Origin: Gordionus sp. m RMFG-2023
Lineage: Eukaryota; Nematomorpha; Gordioida; Chordodea; Parachordodidae
NCBI RefSeq assembly: GCF_954871325.1
Contig: NC_088779.1
Span: forward strand, 2,668,846 to 2,732,845
Direction: 5' to 3'
Length of the DNA stretch: 64,000 bases
The notes beneath the pieces were generated by a model that saw only the letters and a program-made list of their open reading frames with translations, was not told the DNA's origin and searched no databases. The position numbers and the translations under genes were made by a program. Positions 12,750 to 24,900 of this stretch are shown here, piece by piece (position 1 is the stretch's first letter; each line of letters opens with the position of its first letter).

Positions 12750-13057
12750 TGATAACCGCCTTATAAAAGTTATAAGCTAAATATGACGTCACGATTTAGG
12801 TGTGACGTCAATGGTGTAAACCCATACACTCCTTATTAAAATATTGCATTTGAGAGAACAGAAATATTGAATTAAAAATTAACTTATAAAAATTTTGCTG
12901 TATGTTTTGATATTATATATAAAAAATAAATTAATACGTATCTATAATTTAACCAACAGAACAGCCGTGTACTTAATCCTATATCGTGACGTCATGATTG
13001 ACGTCATAATTTTTATTTAACTTATAACTTATTTTTTTTTTAATAAGTCGGTTATCA
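12750..13057. mobile_element. MITE with TGATAACCG ends and CRE-like palindromes
   Basis: The left end is TGATAACCGCCTTAT and the right end is ATAAGTCGGTTATCA, an inverted pair. Inside each arm follow inverted AGTTATAAG words and two TGACGTCA palindromes, giving four in total (two near 12784-12811 and two near 12987-13008). No coding capacity is seen. The target-site duplication could not be fixed, so the superfamily is open. Confidence 0.7.
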
Positions 13058-13902
13058 CCAAATTAAGAACAACTAAATATAATGGCGAAAAACCGAATGT
13101 TTATTGCTTTTATAGTTTTTTTTGTATTGGCACGTGACCAATATTTGTTTATTTTTGTTTGTTTTTGTATGTTCGCTAATAACTTTTTTTATTCTTAATT
13201 TCGACTACAAAAGTGATTGAAAACCTCTACTAACGAAAAACTAAAGAAAGAATGATACATGTTTTCAATTGACTTTTAAAGGTAAAGTTGGCCAAAGTTT
13301 TTATATTGCTTATAACATTTTTTTTTCTCCTAACTTCGGCTAATATAAGATTTAAATCACGCGAGCATTAACGATGTACTAAAAAAAAATGGAATACGAT
13401 TCATCGTTAAGTGCTTCCAATTCTTTCGGCCAATTCCAAGGAACTGAGAAAAATATAAATCCAAATTTTCCGCCCCCAAAAACCTATGAATTATTTGGCC
13501 CATAGCTATAACCCAGTTTTGTATGTATGTTAAAAACTGTAATTAGGGGAAAAGGGGCGAGAAAATTGGTAGAGTAAAAATGTTATAAAATATATATAGT
13601 TAAGAATATCTCTTGGTTAAAAAAAAAATCAAAAAGAAACCTCTTATAACTAAGTGATAACAGTATTCCTATCCATCACCACCCATGATAAATGCTTATA
13701 TTTCTTTCATACCCTTTAATTAAAATGAGCCAGTTTGTCAAATGATTTTGATGAGCATCGTCCGTTGAAATTAAAGTTTGGGTTAGTTTACTAACTCTAA
13801 CACATGTCCCAATACAATCATCCCTACTCCAATCCGATATGAGATTTTCGAATCGCTCGCGGATAAATGGGGATTTGGAATTGAGGTATAGAATCCCCAT
13901 GG

Positions 13903-14041
13903 TAGTGTTGTTTTAAAGGCGAAATAATGTTAACGCGAGCTTGGTGATTTTTCATTAATAGATGTCCAAACCTTTCTCTCCCATCTATGGAGCAAAATCT
14001 CCAGCTGTTTTTTAAAAATCGAGAAGCCGTTTAACAACCCT
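13903..14041. mobile_element. MITE family A, diverged copy
   Basis: Starts TAGTGTTGTTTTAAAGGC and ends AGCCGTTTAACAACCCTG. The family word TAGATGTCCAAACCT lies at the centre. Confidence 0.7.
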
Positions 14042-14224
14042 GCGTGTTCCATATTCCAAATTACGCGGCATAGATTTATTTTGAATTAAATGTTATTATT
14101 TTTTTTCCCAACTCAGCGGAATGCGTTATTACCCTCGATGGGAAGCGTATCACGACCACGCAACATTTTGAGAATTAGTCTTATCACGGTAATTTTATTT
14201 TTATTATATTTTCATTTCAATTTA

Positions 14225-14429
14225 TTAGTGTTGTTTTAAACGGCTCGTTTTGTGCCGATTTTTTAAAACGGACGCTAGCCTGAAGATTTTGCTTCTAGAA
14301 GAAACAAAGGGTCCAGAAATATATTCTCGAAATCTCGAGGCATAAGGCAATATTTTTCTGGCTAAAAAAATTCAGTGAGCCGTTTTAAAACGGGTTAAAA
14401 AGACAGGCCGTGCCGTTTAACAAGCGCTA
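14225..14429. mobile_element. MITE family A copy
   Basis: Starts TAGTGTTGTTTTAAACGGCT and ends GCCGTTTAACAAGCGCT. The inner palindrome contains AAGATTTTGCTTCTAGAAG and AGGCAATATTTTTCTGGC, which are family A words in the reverse orientation relative to the 15346 copy. Confidence 0.75.
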
Positions 14430-15345
14430 TATGTTATCCGCTTTTTTTTTTCTTCATTTCCTTCCAATATACTTTTCATTTTTTTTTTTTGAAGGTACCC
14501 AATTTCCAAAGATATTTACGGTAAATCAGGCTGCCACTGAGTGTACATTCGGAATAGATTTGTAACCTATTCGCAAAAGCAACGCACATATGCATCATTT
14601 ATTTATTTATATTCTATAATTATTATATATTTATGTTCGTTTGAAATTTATGTTTTGACGATCTTTTTTTTTTTTTACGAATTCAGTGGCTACGAATGGG
14701 GCCGATATAATTTACGAATACAAGAATGGTGTTGAGTCGGGGATATTGAGCAATGCTAAGGTCGAAATTGAGAATCTAGCTGGTTTATTACCAATCACGA
14801 TTAGAGATGTTGGAGGCTTCAAAAGATTGTTTATTGGTGTTGGTACCAAAAATCCCATCCAAACTACAATCGTTGAGAGTGGCTCTTTTCGCCACTTCAT
14901 TTTATACTCTTCAAATGATCTTTATTCATTTCAAACCAAGAGCAGGGTTGTAAATATGCGCTATGTAAACATCACATGAATGTCACGTGCTTACGACAAA
15001 AAAAAAATTATGCTCAAACAATTTGAGCCAAAAAAAAAAGGAAAAAAAAATTTATTGTGATTTTGTATTTAATTATATTATTTTCAAATTTTAAAAGAAA
15101 ATTTTGTTCAAATATTTTAATTTTTTTTGGAAAAACTTTGTTAAAAAATTAGAAATTATTTATCGTAGCAGCTCTAATGATAATTAAATTAATATACATT
15201 TAAAGAAAAAATATTCGTCAAAATTTATATAGTTGTAAACGAGGGCTTTTTATATTTTTAACCAAAATATAAATAGATTTATGGCTTCATAAGTATATGT
15301 TTCTCGGTAAAAATCTGATATAATATGAACGATACAACTTTCTAT

Positions 15346-15554
15346 TAGTGTTGTTAAACGATTTTTAAAAACGGCTAACTCAATATTTTAGCCAGAAAAA
15401 TATAGCATAAGCCTTGAGATTTCGCTAATAGATGTCCGAACCTTGGTTCCTTCTACAAGCAAAATCTTCAGGCTTGCGTAATATTTTTCTAAGAGAAGTA
15501 TTTGAGTTAGCCGTTTTTAAAAATCGCGTCAAAACGAGCCGTTTAACAACACTA
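15346..15554. mobile_element. MITE family A, complete copy with target duplication
   Basis: The terminal repeats are TAGTGTTGTTAAACG and CGTTTAACAACACTA. The flanks are CTTTCTAT (15338-15345) and CTTTCTAA (15555-15562), an 8-bp duplication with one mismatch. This places the family among non-autonomous hAT elements. The whole element can fold back on itself. Confidence 0.88.
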
Positions 15555-15585
15555 CTTTCTAATAGTATATAATATATATATATAT

Positions 15586-15963
15586 GTCGTATGGGGATTC
15601 GGAATCTCTCAGTTTTAAATCGTTTACCGAGGGCCATTTTAAAAAAAATTTCAAATCTGAACTAACCGGAAATGTATTCTTAGCATGTGTATAGAGTACC
15701 CAAGCTGTAAATTTCAAACAATTTTGCGGTAAACTGTAATAGAACTAACTCCAAATTTATATCAATTTTTATATGGATTTTTCGTATAAATTTTTTTAAA
15801 AAAAAATACCAAAATGTCCATGGCTGTCATTGGGCTGAAATATATAGGGTAAATACTCTACGCATGTGCTAGAATACATTTCCGGTTGAATCGGATTTTT
15901 AAAATTTTTAAATCGCCCTCGGCGAATGATTTAAAATTGAGAGATTCCGAATCCCCATACGAA
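15586..15963. mobile_element. MITE family B, palindromic, about 380 bp
   Basis: Starts GTCGTATGGGGATTCGGAAT and ends ATTCCGAATCCCCATACG, an almost exact inverted repeat. The inner words ACCGGAAATGTATTCTTAGC and CTAGAATACATTTCCGGTTG are also inverted. It is embedded in (AT)n. Further copies lie at 54461, 56230 and 59611. Its length and symmetry produced spurious open frames here. Confidence 0.85.
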
Positions 15964-16798
15964 TATTTTTTTATAACGCAAATAAAAATTTTAAACGAAT
16001 AAGGAAATTGGGGACCGGTTTATTCGACACCCGTCACAATGTGAACATAAATAAAATGTGGATAACATTTACCCCCAACGAGCTATTAACTTTTGCTATT
16101 GGTAGGTCTCTAACATCATCCTACATTTTTCTTTCACCCCCCAAAAAACGATAATTAGAAATTTCTCCGGGATTAGGACCAATACAATCGATGATTTTTT
16201 TTAAATTAACAGAAAATATATATGTATATAAAATTAGGGTAAGTTCAAGCCCAAGAAAAAAATCCCTCACTTTTTCATATTTCTTGAAATGATCGCTTTT
16301 GGCGCGAGATTGCGTGTCAATTTGGGAGACTGCTCGAGATCGCCACCCCCCCTATAGGGCGAAGACATCAAATGGAGGGGTCTGTTGTTATGGTGAATTC
16401 GATTTTTTTAAAAAAAATATAAAATGCACTTTTTTTTTTAAAATGGGCGGTCTAATTCTTTGTAAGCTCTGCTGATAATAAACAACTTATTTATCCAATC
16501 TTTCATAAAATACAATTTAGAAAGTATTTAATTCTATCGAAATAACCATTTTCGGCCCAAAACATTGATTCGAAGATGCGGCCTTGTGTAGCAGCTAGCG
16601 TGGCACAAGGAATACTATGATGAAAGCAAAGTTGGTTGGTACCGCCAATACCCTTATCCGAGATACAAGATTCCTTTCTTATCCTGTACTCTATATTTTC
16701 GATATATTTAATAAGATACTTGTATCTATATCTAAAAACACTTTTTTTATATATATAAAGTACATCTACCTAAGATTTTTTTTTTTTAAGGATTCACC

Positions 16799-17022
16799 TA
16801 GTGTTGTTAAACGGCTCGTTTTGAGCCGATATTTAAAAACGGCTAACTCAATATTTCAGCCAGAAAAAATATTGCCTGAGTCTCGAGATTTGACTAATAG
16901 ATGCCCAAACCTCTGTTTTTTCTACAAACAAAATCTTCAGGCTTGCGCAATAGTATTCTGGATGAAATATTGAGTTAGCCGTTTTTAAAAATCGGCTCAA
17001 ATTGAGCCGTTTAACAACACTA
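16799..17022. mobile_element. MITE family A, reference copy
   Basis: A 224-bp palindrome with ends TAGTGTTGTTAAACGGCTCG and GCCGTTTAACAACACTA. It is bounded by a perfect 8-bp target duplication GATTCACC (16791-16798 and 17023-17030). Both ends match the hAT terminal consensus YAGnG. This copy defines the family. Confidence 0.93.
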
Positions 17023-17030
17023 GATTCACC

Positions 17031-19250
17031 CAACTGAAGATACAAAGTGGTATCGTATCGGGATGACCATGCACTTGAAAACTTATAAAGGTAATTAATT
17101 TATTTACTTATAAGATTACCTAAGCGTGTAATAAATGCAAAATAATATTTAAAAAAAAAATTATATAACTTTTGCATTTTTATAATTATAAAATGGCGGT
17201 TAATCTATCCGTTCTATTAATGACTTGTCTGCCGCTCAGGGGGGGGGTGTTAGAAATATGGACAATAAGGATTGAGATGTAATCCAGTTACGATCTCTAG
17301 CTGGGACTATTCTTTAATCATCCTAAAACTAACCTTGTGCCCGAGATTGGGTTAAAGTCCGCCAGATATGGGGTGGGGACAAAAAAAAATCGTTTAAAAG
17401 GCTGAAAGGTACTTCTGCTGGTCCAGAGATATATGTAAAGAATAAAACTACATGATCCAGTCTATCACTGCATATTTCCTAAAATTATAGATCCGGGTTC
17501 GAATCTGGGAATGACCATGTCTTTTTTTTCCGAAGTCAACTAGGTTGTCCTAACCCAAGAGGTATATATCGGAAGAGATCGAGCCTTTATTTTTTTTTCT
17601 TAGATAATAATAAAACGAACGAGGTTAAAAAGGATCTAAAAATATTTTTGTATCGTTAAATTTGATATGAGGAAAATATACTTTATCTTGAAATCTAATC
17701 TAAAGTGATGGGGTAGGTATACAATGATTATAGTTCGATACAATCGCTTCGATCGTATGAACCAATGACATATATAATACCTAGACTGACGATTCATTTA
17801 TTAAGAGTGTGTACATCAATGCAAATCAGCTGGAGACGCCATCTTGGTTACACTAATCATTATTTCATAAACGAGAGCCTAATTTATTCCTATATTTGAT
17901 GCAAACTTTATTAAATAATTACCGGTTCATCGAGATAATAAGGAAGCAAGCTATCAATTTAATAGTAGTTTTTAACATGAGAATAATTACTATATATGTG
18001 TTACCAAAATGGCGGGTCCAGCTGATTTGCTTTTAACGACTTAAAAATGCATGAATCTCACCGAAGGCAAATATTTTTATTGCCCAAAAATTTCTGTTTT
18101 TTTGAAATGAATAAAATGAGGAGTAATTTTATCACCAAAAAAAATTTCTTTTTTTGGGAGGGGAGCAGTTTCCTACTGAACGGCAAGAAAAAAATATTAT
18201 TAATTTATAATGACTTAAATATTTTTTTGTAGAATAAGAAAATATAATATTTAATCCGTAAAAAGTTTACACATTTAAAAAAAAAATTTAAAAGGCTTAA
18301 TTTCTAGATTATCCACCAAAAGCATTAACTGTCTATTATAAACAGCTGAATCGGGTATAACTAATTAAATAATGACTATTATTATTAACTAATTAAATTA
18401 CATTAACCCTATCCATATATCCCCCCCCCCCCCCTTTTAACTTTAACCTTATCGAACCTCGTCCAGAAGAAGAATTTTAAAAATAGAAATATCTCATTGA
18501 ATAAAATACGCCTCCTTGCGAAATAAATATTATCTATTTATTATTTTATTTTTTTTGATATTTTGATGAATATAATCATTATTAAGATTTTAAGTATTAT
18601 TATTAACGTATATTATTTTTAATATGTTTTAAGATATTATAATATAAAATAATCAAAATTAAAATTATAAAAAATATAACTTTTTAATAAAATCTTTATT
18701 AAACACAATGAAAAATAAAATATATATTAAAAAAAAATGTTAAAATAAAATATTATTCCTAATATCTCAAATCAACATTATCAATCGCATGGTAATAATA
18801 AAAATCATGATATTCAATTTTTTTGATAAAATATTTATTAAACACGAGGAAAAATAAAATATATATATAAAAAAATGTTTTAATAAAATAATTATTCCAA
18901 ATATCTCAAATCAACACCATCAATCGCTTTATAATAATAAAAATCAAAATATTCAATAATATCTGGCATGAAATTATATAAAATGAATGAATGCTCTCCA
19001 TTTTCCACTTTCTCCTTTCTATTCGACATCCCATATATATATCATCATACATAACTATTTTATTATTAAATGTGTTAATAATCAAAGACCACTATATTAG
19101 TAATTTGGTAGTGGTGGTAGTTTTCTGTATATTTATTCATTAATTTGACAACAGAATGTAAGAAGTGGATGAATGTACATTGTATAATGCATTATAAGAA
19201 TTTACATCATCAAAGCGTCAAAAAAAATGAGTATATAAAAAAGGATCTAA
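17031..19250. other. AT-rich DNA, no gene seen
   Basis: No supported exon. The sequence GGGTTCGAATCTGGG at about 17488 resembles an RNA polymerase III B box and might be a decayed tRNA-derived SINE. I could not find a convincing A box or fold. Related segments at about 18680-18770 and 18820-18915 form a diverged direct duplication. Confidence 0.45.
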
Positions 19251-19510
19251 AAAATAAATTTTTTTTTACAAAAATGTTTTATGAACTCTTAAACTTAATT
19301 TAAAGATTTTCCACATATTTTTTTATATAAATTATAAATGATTCAAAAATTAAATTATCTACAATTCATATGGAAGGTATTCCAAACATGATGGAATACA
19401 TTTCCGGTATAATCAGATTTTTAAATTTAAAAAAAAACGCGCTCAAAAAATGATTACAAATTGTAAATATAACCATTGCCGTAAAAAAAAGACATTGACG
19501 CTAACATATA
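19250..19510. mobile_element. MITE family C, partial copy
   Basis: Shares with the 11248 copy the words TATTCCAAACATGATGGAAT, ACATTTCCGGTATAATCAGA and the right end ACATTGACGCTAAC. The left terminal repeat is not found. Confidence 0.65.
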
Positions 19511-21240
19511 TATATATATCTTTATTAATCGATACTAATCAATCATCAAGTTAGGTAAAATGCTTCTTTTAAGATAAAATATAAACAAAACTAAAATAAT
19601 TTAAGTCATAGTAAGGTATAAAACTAAATAATAATGTGAAAATTATATTTTTTTTATTTTCAATAAGTATATTTTTGTTTTTCAACAAAATCGATTATTA
19701 CTAATTCAAATAGATAATTATAAAATAACGCGAAATTTAAAAAGTTATTAAATAAGTTGAATAAAACCAGATGAATAAAAAATTACGCGAGTTTAAAAGG
19801 AAGACTTAAATCATTTAAAATTTTTAATGTAAATAATTCAAAATATTACCAAATATTTTATCAATTTTACAGTTTAAGAATAGTTTTTTAGGTGAAAATA
19901 TTTCCTAAAACAATCTAAAGGAAAATGTGAGTTAAGGGAAGGAGCGTACCAGGGATGTGGGGTGGGGGGGGGGCAGGAAATGAAATTTTCTCCTCCAAAG
20001 TTAATTTTTATATATATGATATTCATGAATTATGAATCGAGTAGTACTTTATTTCAAATAGGTTATATAGATTTTATTTTAAATTTAAAAAAATAAAAAT
20101 TAATTTAAACCTATTTTCCTTGCGTATTAATATTTTATTCTACAAAAATTTAGAGATTATCTAACATTTTTTATATACCTTAAACATTGATGTATCATGG
20201 ATATAATATATGATCAACCATAATATTTTAATTTATCTCTACTAATAACTAGGATTATGCAAAATTTTTAGAGTGCATGGAATGTATAGATACCCAAAGT
20301 AACAAAATCTGCTGAATAGAATGATTTTAAAGATTTATTGTGCCACAAGGCAGACAAGATACAGCCTCGACATCAAGCTGTTGCAGCTTTTTTGGATGTA
20401 GAATTCAATTTTAAGTGCTCTCGGTAAATATCAGAATTGTCTGAAGCGGATATTTCATATGAAGTGGATACATTCTTGGATTTAATAGGGCAGACGATTT
20501 ATGGTTGAAAAATATAAAAAAATTTTAATATACAATTTTATGCAAATCTTTTTTCAAAAAATAATATGGAATTGGCTGAAGTTATGAGAATTGCAATTAT
20601 TATTATATTATAATTAAAAAAGACTTGAACCATTCGAACCAAATATATATCAAGAAAATCAGTTTAATTAAAAAAACCATTCGAACCAAATATATATCAA
20701 AAACATCAGTTTATTACAATCATAATTAAAAAAAATATATAACATATTTACTCACCAACCTCTTCAACTGAAGGTCGCTTCCTAAAAAAAAAACTTTTTC
20801 TTTGTTCCAATCAAAAATACATAATCCTTCCACTAAAAAAAACTAAAACTAAGACCACTTTTGATTGACATTGCATATAACATTATATATATATATAAAT
20901 ATATAACAAAAATACAAAACTACAACAATAACCATATTGATAGTTAACCTGAATTCATAGCGGTTCTATTGGATTGCGATTTAGACATACATAGAGTAAA
21001 TATCATATCACATTCATAGTTACGGATCGCGCGATTTGAATCGCGAAAGCAAATCGCTACGATTTTTTGAAAACACAAATCATTTTGTTAAGAGAAAAAT
21101 GAATAAAGTGGTAAGGTATGGAAAGAGATAGGGAGATTTTATTTTAAATGTTTTAATTTAATTCTAAAGAGCATCTTAAAAGATTTTTTATTATTGTTTA
21201 ATTTTATAAATTGTTTCCAATTCATATTCAAATTTGTAAC
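19511..21240. other. AT-rich DNA with one orphan coding-like patch
   Basis: Mostly low-complexity. At 20315-20420 the plus strand reads LCHKADKIQPRHQAVAAFLD followed by VEFNFKCSR and a stop, then 20424-20510 reads SEADISYEVDTFLDLIGQTI in a nearby frame. This composition looks protein-derived, but I do not recognise the family and the frame does not continue, so it is at best a pseudogene or transposon scrap. A direct duplication with the word CATTCGAACCAAATATATAT lies at 20632-20702. Confidence 0.4.
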
Positions 21241-21249
21241 ATCTTTCAA

Positions 21250-21690
21250 TACTTGGTGAAATCATGATCTTCTACTTGCTATACCCCTTACCATTAAAAG
21301 AAAAGATAAAAAGCCATGTTCAAGCGTCTTGGATTAAATTGCAATTGGAGTTTCTTAATATACGATCTAGGAATTGTATCTGTTTCTTCTTCAGTGTATT
21401 ATGAATTGGAATATGCTTTGACAGCTTCCATAGTTTATCCTTAGAGATTAACCTTGTGTAGAAAACACCATTACTAATTCATGGGCACTTATTAATAAAT
21501 GTCTGAAGTTATATATCGTCAGCCTTGCAATTCCCAAGTTTCACATAGGTATGACAGTGGAATTAAAGATGCGTAGGTTTGTGGCTAGTATCTCCCTTGT
21601 CTTCCAAAGTTTGAAATACCTATAAAAGGCTATCCTAGCATTCTATATTTTTATTTTTCCTCCTTGCAGCTACCTCTATTGTCCAGATTA
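21250..21690 (-). mobile_element. LINE 3'-end coding remnant
   Basis: The minus strand carries, in several frames, the C-terminal region of a non-LTR retrotransposon: AFYRYFKLWKTREILATNLR with IFNSTVIP, then CETWELQG, then LQTFINKC, then ISKDKLWKLSKHIPIHNTLK with KKQIQFLDRILRNSN. The order matches the familiar ..FNSNVxxVLLYGCETW..ISNxxLWxxTxQxPI..I..RKWxWIGHTLR pattern. Several frame changes and stops show that it is old. It ends only about 120 bp before the TMEM94 start codon. Confidence 0.75.
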
Positions 21691-21806
21691 TTTCCGATAT
21701 GTTAAATTTGTAGATATTGATTAGTTTCCCAAATGGCGCCTATTTGAAATTCGATAGTAAGCATAATTCATAAGAAACATATGTTAATTTTTACTCAAAC
21801 TTGGAT

Positions 21807-21918
21807 ATGTTTGAAAATTTCAATTTAACATCAAAACATGCCTTAGAAATTTTATTAAAAGAGATTGCAAACTATGCTAAAGATGCGAAATTTAGCGCTC
21901 AGACGAAGACCTTCTATT
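21807..21918 (+). CDS. TMEM94: TMEM94 exon 1 (start codon)
   Basis: Starts ATG TTT GAA AAT. The only in-frame ATG after an upstream TAA (21771) was chosen. It encodes MFENFNLTSKHALEILLKEI and onward, matching the human LSTRKALSVLKEQLEAVLEG helix. The donor is TATT|GTATTTT, phase 1. The intron that follows is 54 nt (21919-21972). A non-coding exon further upstream cannot be excluded. Confidence 0.8.
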
Positions 21919-24900
21919 GTATTTTATAAAATATTTTTTCCATATATATTCATTTTGTTTATATTTATTAAGCTCTGTGTTTTAAAGAAATTCTTACAAA
22001 TAGGAGAACATCTTACACAAACCTATTGAATATTATAGTAATATTGATTCTATCCTTAATATCCTATCTTTCTTTTATATTTAATGAAGAGCCTTATCGG
22101 TAAAATCAATATATTTCTATTCCATTAATCATTTTATAATAGATCACAGAGCTTAGTTATGGCGTTTTTTTTGCTTTTACACTTTTTCCTTAATACTACC
22201 TTAGTTATATATACTTGGAATGCAAAAAATAATGAAATATTTAATAAGTTATTAATGACTGTGAACCAATATAAAACAAGTTTATGATAATTGAATTTTA
22301 TTAATCATAATAAATTTATAGAAAAAATAGATTTCTCTTCGATTGATTTATTTTTACCATCATCTCCTTCTTTATCTTATATTTCCACTTATAGGGATAA
22401 AAAATTTATAACCTTACCACAAATCTTATTGGTAAAAGGGGATATAATTATTTTACAGGAAGGTTCAACATCACCTGCATTGTGTCACAAAGTTTATAAT
22501 ATTTTATTTCCTTGGCTTTTTATTATATTGCAGATCAATGATAAAGATTTTACACTTTGTTATGGTGAAATATATAAAAAGGCTTTGAAAGACAATGATG
22601 AAAACTTGTCAGAATTAAGCCATAGCAACCATTTTTTGTTTTGCCATGACATTCCACACCACCAATATTTTATCATTCAAGAAACTCCCAGTGTCCATCA
22701 TTATATTAAGTATTCCAATAAATTTTAAACCTAATAATTTCCATAAATAATAATGCAAAATCTGTGATTTCACTTTTAGGGGGGCAGGGGGGGGGAATTA
22801 TAAAAAGAATTCTCAAAGATGTACTATTAAATAAGTCATTATATCAAACAGGTATGAAAAGTTTATTGATTGTTAGTGGTTAAAGCCAGTTGTTTTGAGT
22901 TATAAAAAATCATTTAATAATAAATAAATTAATATTTGAAAATAACTCAGGGAAATCCTTAGCCCAACCTCATCTTACAGACCCCCCATGCCCTACATGG
23001 AACGCAACAAAAATTTAACCCTCTCCATCTTCACCTGGATAATCTTCCCTACTTTCTTAGTGGCCAGTTCTGCTATCGTTTTTGCCAAACTCTTAGCCTC
23101 AGGCAATTCCCAAAAATTTCGTGTTTGGAATTTGGTGTTAGAACCTATTTTAATTGTTGTTCCCAGCTTGTTCGTGTCCCTCGATTGGTTCTGGTTGCTG
23201 GCTAATGCTGTTGGCAATGCTTATCTCAATGGTATTGTCAATTATATTATATAAATTTATAGGCAAGCAATTCATTCAGTTAAATGTCAATCAATAAAAA
23301 ATCAGCTGTTGGCTCACCATTTTGGTTTCCCATATGAACAATTTAATTTAAAAATAGTTTTAAAATTATATGGTAAAGCAAATTCGTGTGTCACCAGGTG
23401 ATTTGTATTGAAGCTTCAAAATGCATTTCAATGAATGAATGTAAATCTCGGTAAATATTATATGTGACTATGTATTTTATATATTTTGTCTAGGTTATAT
23501 AATTGATTATTTATTGCATTCTTTTGGAAATCTAACAGAAAGCTTTTAATGGCCTTAAATAAATATGTAAAAATTAAATTATATAAAGAAAGAAAAATAA
23601 TGAGAAGATAAAAATCACTATTTATTCCTTTATTTAGTGATGGATGAATAAGGCTGCATTCATAGTGGAGAATCCGTTTTTATATCCGTTCCGTCAAAAG
23701 TCAAACTCATTAAAAATGTTATAAATGTTCATAGACTATAAAAAAAATTGTAAGTAACGTTATAAGGCTCTATAAGATTTGCCGGATCCGTTTTTAAGAC
23801 GGAAGGTATCGGAACGGACGCACTATGAACATATATATCATTTTTAATGAGATTGACTTTTGACGTCATTTTTAATGAGATTGACCTTTGACGTCATTTT
23901 TAATGAGATTGACCTTTGATGGAAAGGATGTAAAAATCGTATCCGTTTTTAAGACGGAAGGTATCGGAACGGACGCACTATGAACATATATATCATTTTT
24001 AATGAGATTGACTTTTGACGTCATTTTTAATGAGATTGACCTTTGACGTCATTTTTAATGAGATTGACCTTTGACGTCATTTTTAATGAGATTGACCTTT
24101 GATGGAAAGGATGTAAAAATCGTATCCGTTTTTAAGACGGAAGGTATCGGAACGGACGCACTATGAACATATATATCATTTTTAATGAGATTGACTTTTG
24201 ACGGAACGGATGTAAAAATCGGATCCGTCTCCACTATGAATGCAGCCTAAAATATTTCTCTATATTATAAGGTGTGAATCACAAATTTTACTCCTATTTC
24301 GACAATGAGAAGTGATTCCAAAATTTTTCCATTATTTTTATGAGATATGTTTAATTATGATATATATAACCTACATCATGAACAAATAATTGAAGATTAT
24401 TTGAAAAATATACTAATAAAACAATTTTTTCAGATATTACAAATTAATATATTAAAAATAGTATATTTATATACTAAATAATCAATATATATATATATTG
24501 CACTAACATTTTATAAAAATGATGGAAAATTTTGGATTCAGTAAATTTGTGACACGTCTACACCTCATAAGATAAGGAAAATTTTTTACTCACCCATCAT
24601 CAAATATATTATTAATTTGCATAATTAGTCTATACCCGTCATTGACTGATTTAAATTTTAGTCAATTTGCCTATTTTCAGTTATGTAATCTAAAAATTAT
24701 TCAAAAGTTCATGATCAAATTCTCTGAAATTTATAGGATAGACAGTTCTATTACGTGCTGTAATATATTTTTCTAAAATTCTTTTATTAGAATGTTTAAA
24801 AAAAGGCTATTAGATACTTTAAATCTCATATTTGGCGTTAAGAATTATTTTAATCTTATTTTGTCCGGAATTATAATCCAGCATGTGTTAGTAGAATAAC

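Noticed and set aside
14686-14979. 97-codon plus-strand frame (ATNGADIIYEYKNGVESGIL...)
   Set aside because: It has a fairly coding-like composition, but no family was recognised and I found no flanking exons or paralogue. Kept out for lack of support; a protein search of 14686-14979 would settle it.
15425-15637. Minus-strand frame reading through 15425-15637
   Set aside because: It spans the ends of MITE families A and B; similar words recur in every copy.
16617-17045. Frames of 118 and 65 codons on opposite strands
   Set aside because: Both lie across the family A palindrome at 16799-17022.
21290-21395. Plus-strand reading LKEKIKSHVQASWIKLQLEF considered as a TMEM94 N-terminal exon
   Set aside because: The true N-terminal helix lies downstream at 21807, and the minus strand here is a LINE remnant.
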